A DNA stretch of 6,335 nucleotides from an uncultured Erysipelotrichaceae bacterium (GTDB lineage Bacteria; Bacillota_I; Bacilli_A; Erysipelotrichales; Erysipelotrichaceae): NCBI GenBank assembly GCA_937874965.1, contig CALNCD010000197.1, forward strand, positions 1-6,335. Reading direction: 5' to 3'. Under the pieces are notes generated by a model, which saw only the letters and a program-made list of their open reading frames with translations, was not told the origin of the DNA and made no database searches. Positions 1-5,467 of this stretch are shown here, piece after piece. The translations under genes and the position numbers were made by a program. Numbering within the stretch: position 1 is the first letter of the stretch; every line of letters begins with the position of its first letter.

Positions 1-221
1 ACGTCATCATGGGCATGCGTGATAACAACCCCCTTCACTCTCTCTTTGTTTTGTATGAGATAACCGAAATCCGGAATAACGATTTCAATCCCCAACTGTT
101 CATTCTCCGGATATTTCAATCCGCAATTAACAAGCACTATTTCCTGGTTCACTTCAAAGACAGTTAAATTCTTCCCGTCTTCGTCCAAACCACCTAATGC
201 CATGATCTTTATCTGATCCAT
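1..221 (-). CDS. rnj: RNase J family protein, J2-like, N-terminal part (cut by window edge)
   Basis: This is the first 73 codons of a metallo-beta-lactamase-fold ribonuclease J; the rest lies beyond the left edge. RNase J is a cytoplasmic 5'-3' exo- and endonuclease in mRNA decay and rRNA maturation. Family hallmarks seen are ALGGLDEDGKN at residues 8-18, CGLKYPENEQLGIEIVIPD at 33-51, and THAHDD at 68-73. The start is well supported by AGGAGGT a few bases upstream (225-231). Two metal-site positions differ from RNase J1: the motif 1 Asp (J1 has IDAG) is Asn32 in VNCG, and the HxHxDH motif reads H69-A-H71-D-D73 followed by a codon starting GT, which must be Val, where J1 has His. B. subtilis J2 also departs from HxHxDH, so I favour a J2-like, weakly active or regulatory subunit. 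Family assignment is firm; the J2 label is inference because 85-90% of the protein is missing. Confidence 0.88.
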   Translation of the reverse strand, partial: MDQIKIMALGGLDEDGKNLTVFEVNQEIVLVNCGLKYPENEQLGIEIVIPDFGYLIQNKERVKGVVITHAHDD

Positions 222-266
222 TTTACCTCCTATAAATTATTTGTAAAATAATAACCAACACCCGTA

Positions 267-272
267 ATTATA
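267..272 (-). promoter_or_regulatory. Possible -10 element for the RNase J gene
   Basis: A perfect TATAAT lies on the minus strand in the 74-base AT-rich gap between miaB and rnj. It would put the transcript start near 260 and give a leader of about 40 bases. The -35 position (290-295, TTTCTT) is poor, so this may be a weak promoter or chance in AT-rich DNA. No terminator separates miaB from rnj, so readthrough from miaB is the alternative source of transcript. A 7-bp AT-only inverted repeat (236-252) in the leader, five bases from the ribosome binding site, is probably too weak to matter. Confidence 0.35.
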
Positions 273-295
273 CACAATTCTTGACCTAAAAGAAA

Positions 296-1726
296 TTAAA
301 TCTCTTCACCTATAAGGAAAAAAGTCTTAGCTTCGGTAATTTTCACCTTAATGATCTCATTAACAGAGGCATTCTTCACTTTGAAATTAACCAATTTCTG
401 AGTATCGGTGTAGCCGCTGTAAATGGATTCATTTTTTCGGGATGGACCATCGACAAGAACATCCACGATTTGATTCAGGTACTTTTCATTGTTTTCCAAA
501 GCATACTTCTTCACCCGTTCATTCAGAATCTGCAGCCGATTCTTCTTCGTCTCCATAGAGACATTATCTACCATCTTGGCCGCTGGTGTACCCTCCCGAG
601 GCGAATAGATAAACGTATAGATATTATCATAGTGGCAATAATCAACCAGATCCAATGTACGCTGGAACTGTTCATCACTCTCATTGGGAAAGCCGACGAT
701 AATATCGGAACTGAACGCACACCCTGGCATAACCTCTTTAAGCTTATCATAGATTTCCCTATAGGATTCAACCGTATAACGGCGTCCCATAATTTTCAGA
801 ATATCATTATCCCCTGACTGCACGGGAAGATGGATATAGGGCATGATGTTGTCATATGTAGCGATGACATTCACCATCTGATCACTGAAGTCCCACGGAT
901 GCGAAGTAGTAAAGCGGACCCTATCAATTCCGGTCTCAGCAACCGCTGCAAGCAATTGCGCAAAGTCATCGGTCATTTTGAGATCCTTACCGTAGGCATT
1001 TACATTCTGACCAAGCAAGGTTACTTCCTTGAAGCCTTCCTGCTGAAGTTGGCGGACCTCGTCAATAATATCACGTTTCAGACGAGAACGCTCTTTTCCG
1101 CGGGTGTAGGGAACAATACAATACGTGCAGAACTTATCACAGCCGTACATGATGTTCACCCAAGCCTTGGAAGTTCCGAAACGCTGAACCGGCAGATTCT
1201 CGATCACATCACCTTCTTGAGAATAAACCTCAACAGTGCGCTCTTTGGACAACGATGCTTGATACACCAGCTGCGGAAGATTATGGATATTATGGGTTCC
1301 GAAAATCAAATCCACATGAGGATGCTTGCGCAGAATACGATCAACCACACCTTCTTCCTGCATCATGCACCCGCAAACAGCCAGCAGCAAATCCGGCTTT
1401 CTGAGCTTCAGATGTTTAAGATTGCCGATTTCACCGAATACTTTATTTTCCGCATTTTCACGAATTGCGCAAGTATTGAGAATAATCAAATCCGCAGAGT
1501 CAATGTCCTCTGTCATGGAGTAGCCCATCTCATTAAGAATACCCGCAATGGTCTCACCATCACGAACATTGGCCTGACAGCCAAAAGTACGGATATAGAA
1601 TAATCGATGATTCCCGAAATCTTTCATTTCGTCAGGAATTACAAAAAGATTGCGCTGAATCTCGCTTTGCTTGTGTGTACGATGCTGAGCCTCTCGCCGA
1701 GAAGGCAGTTTCCATTCTGAATTCAT
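296..1726 (-). CDS. miaB: tRNA-2-methylthio-N6-dimethylallyladenosine synthase MiaB
   Basis: MiaB is a cytoplasmic radical-SAM methylthiotransferase that converts i6A37 to ms2i6A37 in tRNAs reading UNN codons. The 476-residue protein is complete. An N-terminal extension of about 40 residues, as in Bacillus MiaB, precedes the methylthiotransferase domain, whose auxiliary [4Fe-4S] cluster ligands are C50 (RTFGCQANVRDGE), C86 (LNTCAIRENAENKVFGE) and C120 (VCGCMMQEE). The radical-SAM CxxxCxxC is C196, C200 and C203 in YGCDKFCTYCIVPYTRGKER. LLGQNVNAYG (238-246) and IHLPVQSG (298-305) are further family signatures. A C-terminal TRAM domain (about 414-476, with GYTDTQKLVNFK) binds tRNA. The start has AAAGGA five bases upstream. 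The gene lies just after the ferredoxin terminator, with no space between for a separate promoter. Its closeness to the B. subtilis protein (residues 84-100 and 186-214 look near identical from memory) separates it from MtaB and RimO. Confidence 0.97.
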   Translation of the reverse strand: MNSEWKLPSRREAQHRTHKQSEIQRNLFVIPDEMKDFGNHRLFYIRTFGCQANVRDGETIAGILNEMGYSMTEDIDSADLIILNTCAIRENAENKVFGEIGNLKHLKLRKPDLLLAVCGCMMQEEGVVDRILRKHPHVDLIFGTHNIHNLPQLVYQASLSKERTVEVYSQEGDVIENLPVQRFGTSKAWVNIMYGCDKFCTYCIVPYTRGKERSRLKRDIIDEVRQLQQEGFKEVTLLGQNVNAYGKDLKMTDDFAQLLAAVAETGIDRVRFTTSHPWDFSDQMVNVIATYDNIMPYIHLPVQSGDNDILKIMGRRYTVESYREIYDKLKEVMPGCAFSSDIIVGFPNESDEQFQRTLDLVDYCHYDNIYTFIYSPREGTPAAKMVDNVSMETKKNRLQILNERVKKYALENNEKYLNQIVDVLVDGPSRKNESIYSGYTDTQKLVNFKVKNASVNEIIKVKITEAKTFFLIGEEI

Positions 1727-1740
1727 AAGGATCCTTTCAT

Positions 1741-1764
1741 AAAAAAACCAAGCCAGGCTTGGTT
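1741..1764 (-). terminator. Intrinsic terminator after the ferredoxin gene
   Basis: On the minus strand AACCAAGC and GCTTGGTT form a perfect 8-bp stem around the loop CTG (1746-1764), followed at once by a run of T (1747-1741). The plus strand has no T-run on the other side, so it works for minus-strand transcription. The stem takes in two bases of the ferredoxin stop codon, and the T-run ends 15 bases before the miaB start, immediately before its ribosome binding site. Confidence 0.88.
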
Positions 1765-1939
1765 ATTCTTGTGTAATTGCTTCGACTGGACAAGTGGATA
1801 AGCAAGCCCCACAGTCTATGCACATACTCTGATCACATTCTGCTTTCCCATCAGCATCAAGTGAGAGTGCACTTACTGGGCAAACGCCTACGCAAGCTCC
1901 ACATCCAATGCAAGTATCTTTAGCTACTACTACTGGCAT
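1763..1939 (-). CDS. Small 2x[4Fe-4S] bacterial-type ferredoxin
   Basis: A 58-residue soluble electron carrier of the clostridial 8Fe-8S type. Two CxxCxxCxxxCP cluster motifs are visible: C10, C13, C16, C20 followed by P21, and C40, C43, C46, C50 followed by P51. The two halves repeat the same pattern (CIGCGACVGVCPVSAL and CIDCGACLSTCPVEAI), the usual internal duplication. An extra cysteine, C35, lies in the linker. The length is normal for the family. The start is secured by AAAGGAGGT seven bases upstream (1947-1955). The gene has its own promoter (1965-1992) and terminator (1741-1764), so it can be a one-gene unit with a leader of about 20 bases. The physiological partner is unknown. The neighbouring MiaB needs low-potential electrons for its radical-SAM cluster, so the ferredoxin may serve it, but such ferredoxins usually serve many enzymes. 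Confidence 0.95.
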   Translation of the reverse strand: MPVVVAKDTCIGCGACVGVCPVSALSLDADGKAECDQSMCIDCGACLSTCPVEAITQE

Positions 1940-1964
1940 GGTAGAAACCTCCTTTTATGAATTT

Positions 1965-1992
1965 ATTATAGCACAGATTGGCTTAGAATCAA
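1965..1992 (-). promoter_or_regulatory. Extended -10 sigma-A-type promoter of the ferredoxin gene
   Basis: On the minus strand TTGATT (1987-1992, four of six matches to the -35 consensus) is followed after 16 bases by TATAAT (1965-1970), preceded by TGC, which makes a perfect extended -10 element. Transcription should start near 1958, just upstream of the strong ribosome binding site. The -35 box overlaps the final codons and stop of the remnant ymdB frame. This is the best-looking promoter in the window. Confidence 0.8.
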
Positions 1993-2745
1993 TCACTTTC
2001 AAGGCAAATTCGGCGAATCGAAAGAGCCCGTTTCGTCGTGTCGTCGATCTCAATCACACAGCCGTTTAAGAAGGAAAAGCCATCGGCAACCGTATAATGT
2101 GTTTGCTCATGAAATAATGTTCTGTTGATGACTTCTTCCACATCACGGCCCAGAATGCTACGGTAAGCACCGCACATACCCACATCACTGATATAGGCAC
2201 AACCGTCCACAACCTTCATGAGTGTGCGTCCCGATAATGGCACTGACACGATCTTTGAAAAGATAGAAGAAGGTCTGCTTTTCACTCGTTGTTTCGCCAT
2301 GAAAGTCAACGATGTAGATATCAGCTTCCGTTTTTTGGAGCACATCATTCATGGCCTCATACCATGATCCACCGACATGATCCATAAAGACTTCTCCGTA
2401 CAGATTCACGACGCAAACACGGCTATTATTCACAGGAACGATAGTAAATCCCTGTCCCCCTTTTAAGGGAAGCATATTAATCGGTCGAAGCAACGCATCG
2501 CAATCTGCCAAATACGGAATAATCTCGGATTTGGAAAACGCATGGTTTCCCAGCGTTACAACATCGATCCCAGCATGAACAAACTGCTTATAGATCTTCG
2601 AGGTAATGCCTTTACCATGCGCTGAATTCTCGCCATTGACAATTGTGAAGTCGATTGAATATGCCTGTTTCAAGTCATCGAGATGATTCAAAACGATCTT
2701 CCGACCAGATGCCCCGACAATATCTCCGATAAACAGAATATTCAT
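1989..2745 (-). pseudogene. ymdB: ymdB, metallophosphoesterase gene disrupted by a frameshift (probable 20-bp deletion)
   Basis: YmdB (TIGR00282/YmdB-like family) is a dinuclear-metal phosphodiesterase reported to hydrolyse cyclic nucleotides and to affect biofilm and motility decisions in B. subtilis. The first frame (2745 to 2185) gives 186 residues and keeps all expected metal ligands: D8, E39, N40, N67, H149, H174 and H176 (GTHTH). It then runs into ten unrelated residues and a stop. The true C-terminal part continues in another frame from about 2216 to 1989, beginning KVVDGCAYISDVGM and ending CLESD (75 residues). The conserved segment between them, HVPTADAR in B. subtilis, is missing. 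Restoring seven residues gives about 258 residues, close to the usual 264. The start overlaps the rny stop by one base (TAATG), so the gene is translationally coupled to rny. A truncated product with an intact metal site might still be made; a sequencing error is possible but a 20-base loss is unlike a simple miscall. Confidence 0.85.
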
Positions 2746-4301
2746 TACTTTGCCAGCTCCTGAGCACGAAGTTCACGAATAACCGTGACTTTGATCTGCC
2801 CAGGATAGGTCAATTCATTTTCGATCTTCTCACGAATCTCACGGGCAATTCGCTTCGCCTTGAGATCGTCCACCTTGTCAGGAATGACCATTACGCGGAT
2901 TTCACGGCCTGCCTGAATCGCATAGGTCTGCTCAACGCCATCAAAGCTGTTTGCAATACCTTCCAATTGTTCAAGACGCTGAATATAGTTTTCAAAGGAT
3001 TCATGACGTGCACCAGGACGTGCTGCACTCAGTGTATCCGCAGCAGCCACAAGAATCGATATCATCGATGTGGCTTCAACATCACCATGATGGGAAGCAA
3101 TAGCATTGATAACCACCGGATTTTCGTTATGCTTCTTTGCAATACGGACACCCAATTCAACATGACTGCCTTCCATCTCGAAATCAAGCGCTTTCCCGAT
3201 ATCATGAAGCAGTCCGGCCCGTTTTGCCAGCTTCTGATTCAAACCAAGCTCTGCAGCCATCATACCTGTCAGATACGCCACTTCCATGCTATGCTCCAAA
3301 CCATTCTGCCCATAGCTGTAACGATACCGTAAACGGCCGACCAAATGAACAATCTCACGATCGATTTTACTGATTCCCAGCTTGAAAATCGCATCTTCTC
3401 CAAACTTCTGAATTGTTTTATCCAGATCTTTACGTGCCTTTTCAACCACATCTTCAATCCGACCAGGCTGAATACGACCATCTTTAATTAAGGTTTCCAA
3501 AGCTATCCGTGCCACTTCCCGACGAATTGGGTCGAAACACGAAATGGTAATGACCTCAGGTGTATCATCGATAATCAAATCCACACCCGTTGCCTGTTCA
3601 ATCGCTCGGATATTACGGCCTTCACGACCGATAATCCTGCCCTTCATATCTTCACTAGGCAAAGCAACAACCGAAACGGTTCGCCCCACAGATTCCTCTT
3701 GGGAGTACCGCTGAATCGAATTCACGATAATGTTCTTCGCCACCTCATCCGCTTTGCTCTTCGCTTCATCTTCACGATCACGAATATAAGCTTCAACTTC
3801 GTTTTCCATTTTCTTTTCAACGACATCCATCAACTCTGCCTTTGCTTCATTGACTGATAACGACGAAACACGTTCCAACACAACAATTTGCTGATCAATT
3901 TTATCATTTAAATCAGCAGCCATCTTATCTAGCGATTGGTATTTCTCGGTTAATTTTGATTCTTTTTCTTCAAGAGACTTCTCTTTTGAAAGCAAGGATG
4001 TATCTCTAAGATTCAGATTATCATCCCGACGGTTCAACTTGTTTTCGTACTCAGTTAAAACAGCCCTGCTCTCCTTGATTTCCTTCTCCGCAGCAAGTTT
4101 CAATTCATAGACTTGAGTTTTCGCATCAATAGTCGCTTGACGAACAATGTTCTCACTCTTGAGATTTGCTTCATCTATGATCAACTTTGCATTTTGTTTA
4201 TTTCGATTTAACCCGAGCTTTGACAAAAGAATCATCACAGCGATTCCTAGAACAAAGCAAATAATTCCCGCTAAGATGGTAACTACTAAATTCATATCCA
4301 T
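2745..4301 (-). CDS. rny: Ribonuclease Y, membrane-anchored endoribonuclease
   Basis: RNase Y starts decay of many mRNAs and processes riboswitch and operon transcripts at the inner face of the membrane. From the chosen start the protein has 518 residues (B. subtilis 520). One N-terminal transmembrane helix (about 3-27) is followed by a long charged coiled coil (about 35-195), then a KH RNA-binding domain with GRIIGREGRN (221-230). The HD domain follows, with H337 (EHSMEVA), H366-D367 (LLHDIGK), H404-H405 (SHHGD) and D422 (AAADTLSAARPGAR). A conserved C-terminal segment (GQIKVTVIRE) ends the protein. An ATG four codons further upstream (4313) is possible, but it has no ribosome binding site, whereas GAGGTG at 4306-4311 is correctly placed for the start used here. 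The stop codon shares one base with the ymdB start. It has its own promoter at 4340-4368. Confidence 0.96.
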   Translation of the reverse strand: MDMNLVVTILAGIICFVLGIAVMILLSKLGLNRNKQNAKLIIDEANLKSENIVRQATIDAKTQVYELKLAAEKEIKESRAVLTEYENKLNRRDDNLNLRDTSLLSKEKSLEEKESKLTEKYQSLDKMAADLNDKIDQQIVVLERVSSLSVNEAKAELMDVVEKKMENEVEAYIRDREDEAKSKADEVAKNIIVNSIQRYSQEESVGRTVSVVALPSEDMKGRIIGREGRNIRAIEQATGVDLIIDDTPEVITISCFDPIRREVARIALETLIKDGRIQPGRIEDVVEKARKDLDKTIQKFGEDAIFKLGISKIDREIVHLVGRLRYRYSYGQNGLEHSMEVAYLTGMMAAELGLNQKLAKRAGLLHDIGKALDFEMEGSHVELGVRIAKKHNENPVVINAIASHHGDVEATSMISILVAAADTLSAARPGARHESFENYIQRLEQLEGIANSFDGVEQTYAIQAGREIRVMVIPDKVDDLKAKRIAREIREKIENELTYPGQIKVTVIRELRAQELAK

Positions 4302-4305
4302 AGTC

Positions 4306-4311
4306 CACCTC
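4306..4311 (-). promoter_or_regulatory. rny: Ribosome binding site that decides the rny start
   Basis: GAGGTG on the minus strand pairs with the 3' end of 16S rRNA and lies six bases (counted from GAGG) before the ATG at 4301. It falls inside the first codons of the longer possible frame that starts at 4313, which itself has only AT-rich sequence upstream. A third ATG at 4295 would be 12 bases away, which is too far. Confidence 0.65.
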
Positions 4312-4339
4312 ATTCTTAATTACTTTTGTAATTAGTCTA

Positions 4340-4368
4340 ATTTTAACCTATTTTATGCGTTTTCACAA
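4340..4368 (-). promoter_or_regulatory. Sigma-A-type promoter of rny
   Basis: TTGTGA (4363-4368, four of six -35 matches) and TAAAAT (4340-4345, five of six -10 matches) are separated by exactly 17 bases on the minus strand. Transcription would start near 4333, giving a leader of about 30 bases. Its position just after the recA terminator fits a separate rny-ymdB transcript. The -35 box sits inside one copy of the 10-bp direct repeat described separately. Confidence 0.65.
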
Positions 4369-4398
4369 GAAAGATTTTTTTGTGCGCATTTTCACAAG
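4360..4398. repeat. Pair of 10-bp direct repeats upstream of rny
   Basis: CTTGTGAAAA occurs twice on the minus strand (4398-4389 and 4369-4360), 29 bases apart. Similarity extends a few bases further (TGCGCA after one copy, CGCATA after the other). The downstream copy carries the probable -35 box of rny and the upstream copy lies around -60. The arrangement would suit two binding sites for a transcription factor, but no regulator can be named from it. Confidence 0.5.
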
Positions 4399-4407
4399 AC
4401 TACATAG

Positions 4408-4426
4408 AAAAAGCGCCTAGGCGCTT
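4408..4426 (-). terminator. Intrinsic terminator overlapping the recA stop codon
   Basis: The 16-base perfect palindrome AAGCGCCTAGGCGCTT (4411-4426) folds as a 6-bp GC-rich stem with a CTAG loop and is followed on the minus strand by a short T-run (4412-4408). The recA stop codon TAG lies in the loop. The short T-run suggests moderate efficiency. The plus-strand side lacks a T-run. Confidence 0.65.
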
Positions 4427-5430
4427 AAGACTTCTTGCTTGTCTGGATACATCTTCCCTTTAATCTTTTCAGCAATTTCAGCCGTCAATGAAGGATTGCC
4501 CTTCAGGAAGGCCCGAACGGCTTCACGACCCTGACCAATTTTTTCCCCGTTATAGGAGAACCATGCTCCGGCTTTATCAATAATTTCATACTGTACACCT
4601 AAATCAATGACTTCTCCAAGATAACTGATACCCTCACCATAGAGAATTTCCAGCTGAGCCGTTCTGAACGGCGGAGCAACTTTGTTCTTGACAACCTTTA
4701 CATTCACTTTATTACCGACAATATCTGTGCCATTCTTAATGGCTTCACTCTTACGGATATCCAAACGCACCGAAGCATAGAACTTCAACGCACGTCCGCC
4801 TGGCGTTGTTTCCGGATTGCCAAACATTATTCCGACTTTCTCACGAAGCTGATTAATAAAGATGACTGTTGTTTCACTCTTATTCATAATTCCTGAAAGC
4901 TTACGCATCGCCTTGGACATCATCCGAGCTTGCAAGCCTACATGAGCATCCCCCATCTCACCTTGCAACTCGCTCTGCGGAACTAAAGCTGCAACAGAGT
5001 CCACAACGATAAGATCAAACGCAGCACTCTTAACAAGAACTTCCACGATATCCAGTGCCTGCTCACCGCTATCAGGCTGAGACAGAATCAAATCATCAAT
5101 GTTAACCCCAAGATTTCGGGCATACATCGGATCAATGGCATTTTCTGCATCGATAAACGCGGCCTTTCCTCCGGCTTTTTGGACTTCAGCAATGGCGTGC
5201 AGCGTCAATGTCGTCTTGCCGCTTGATTCAGGCCCATAAATTTCAATGATTCGTCCTTTCGGATAGCCGCCGATGCCTAATGATGCATCTAACGTCAAAG
5301 ATCCGGTGCTGATGGCATCCACATCCACATTTGCACGATCACCCAAGCGCATAATCGAACCTTTACCGAACTGCTTCTCAATCTGTTTCAATGCATCTTC
5401 AAGTAATTGGTCTTTCTTTTCTACTGCCAT
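4417..5430 (-). CDS. recA: Recombinase RecA
   Basis: RecA forms the ATP-dependent filament on single-stranded DNA that carries out strand exchange and triggers LexA self-cleavage. The 337-residue protein is complete. Visible parts are the N-terminal helix (LEDALKQIEKQFGKGSIMRLG), Walker A GPESSGKT at 66-73, catalytic E96, the Walker B strand LIVVD ending at D144, loop L1 (about 157-165), FINQLREKVG (191-200), and loop L2 with GNPETTPGGRALKFY (204-218). KVVKNKVAPPFR (245-256) and GAWFSYNGEKIGQG (288-301) follow. Two oddities are DAEN at 94-97, where most RecA proteins have DAEH, and a short tail ending KQEVLSA without the acidic C-terminus seen in B. subtilis. GAGGAGG lies four bases before the ATG. 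The gene follows pncC by 37 bases and ends in a terminator. No Gram-positive LexA box (CGAAC-N4-GTTCG) is seen in that gap. Confidence 0.98.
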   Translation of the reverse strand: MAVEKKDQLLEDALKQIEKQFGKGSIMRLGDRANVDVDAISTGSLTLDASLGIGGYPKGRIIEIYGPESSGKTTLTLHAIAEVQKAGGKAAFIDAENAIDPMYARNLGVNIDDLILSQPDSGEQALDIVEVLVKSAAFDLIVVDSVAALVPQSELQGEMGDAHVGLQARMMSKAMRKLSGIMNKSETTVIFINQLREKVGIMFGNPETTPGGRALKFYASVRLDIRKSEAIKNGTDIVGNKVNVKVVKNKVAPPFRTAQLEILYGEGISYLGEVIDLGVQYEIIDKAGAWFSYNGEKIGQGREAVRAFLKGNPSLTAEIAEKIKGKMYPDKQEVLSA

Positions 5431-5444
5431 ATAGCCTCCTCAAC

Positions 5445-5461
5445 TCAGTATATACAACTGA
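5445..5461. repeat. Short inverted repeat over a possible recA -10 element
   Basis: TCAGT (5445-5449) and ACTGA (5457-5461) flank a seven-base AT-rich core in the 37-base gap before recA. On the minus strand the core overlaps TATACT (5448-5453), a five-of-six match to a -10 box, but no acceptable -35 box is present at 16-18 bases. This could be an operator for recA or chance. It does not match the standard Bacillus LexA site. Confidence 0.3.
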
Positions 5462-5467
5462 ACACTA

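Noticed and set aside
830..1603. 257-codon open frame on the plus strand
   Set aside because: It lies wholly antisense to miaB, has no ribosome binding site or recognisable motif, and its composition follows the strongly conserved miaB codons.
1727..1736. Perfect palindrome AAGGATCCTT covering the miaB ribosome binding site
   Set aside because: With no loop it cannot fold within one RNA, and 10-base palindromes next to an AAGGA site arise easily by chance.
1774..1807. Weak promoter for miaB inside the ferredoxin gene (TTGTCC, 17 bases, AAGAAT)
   Set aside because: Both boxes match only four of six consensus bases and lie in coding sequence, so the support is too thin to list as a feature.
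2205..2225. Programmed ribosomal frameshift in ymdB
   Set aside because: No slippery heptamer is present at the junction, and shifting frame would not restore the missing conserved TAD-containing residues.
1989..2348. Separate 119-codon gene downstream of ymdB
   Set aside because: Its first 43 codons are an off-frame reading of ymdB, and only its last 75 match the YmdB C-terminus, so it is the shifted tail of ymdB and not an independent gene.
2967..3373. Open frames of 121 and 78 codons on the plus strand within rny
   Set aside because: Antisense shadows of the HD-domain coding region, rich in Cys, His and Gln with no family features.
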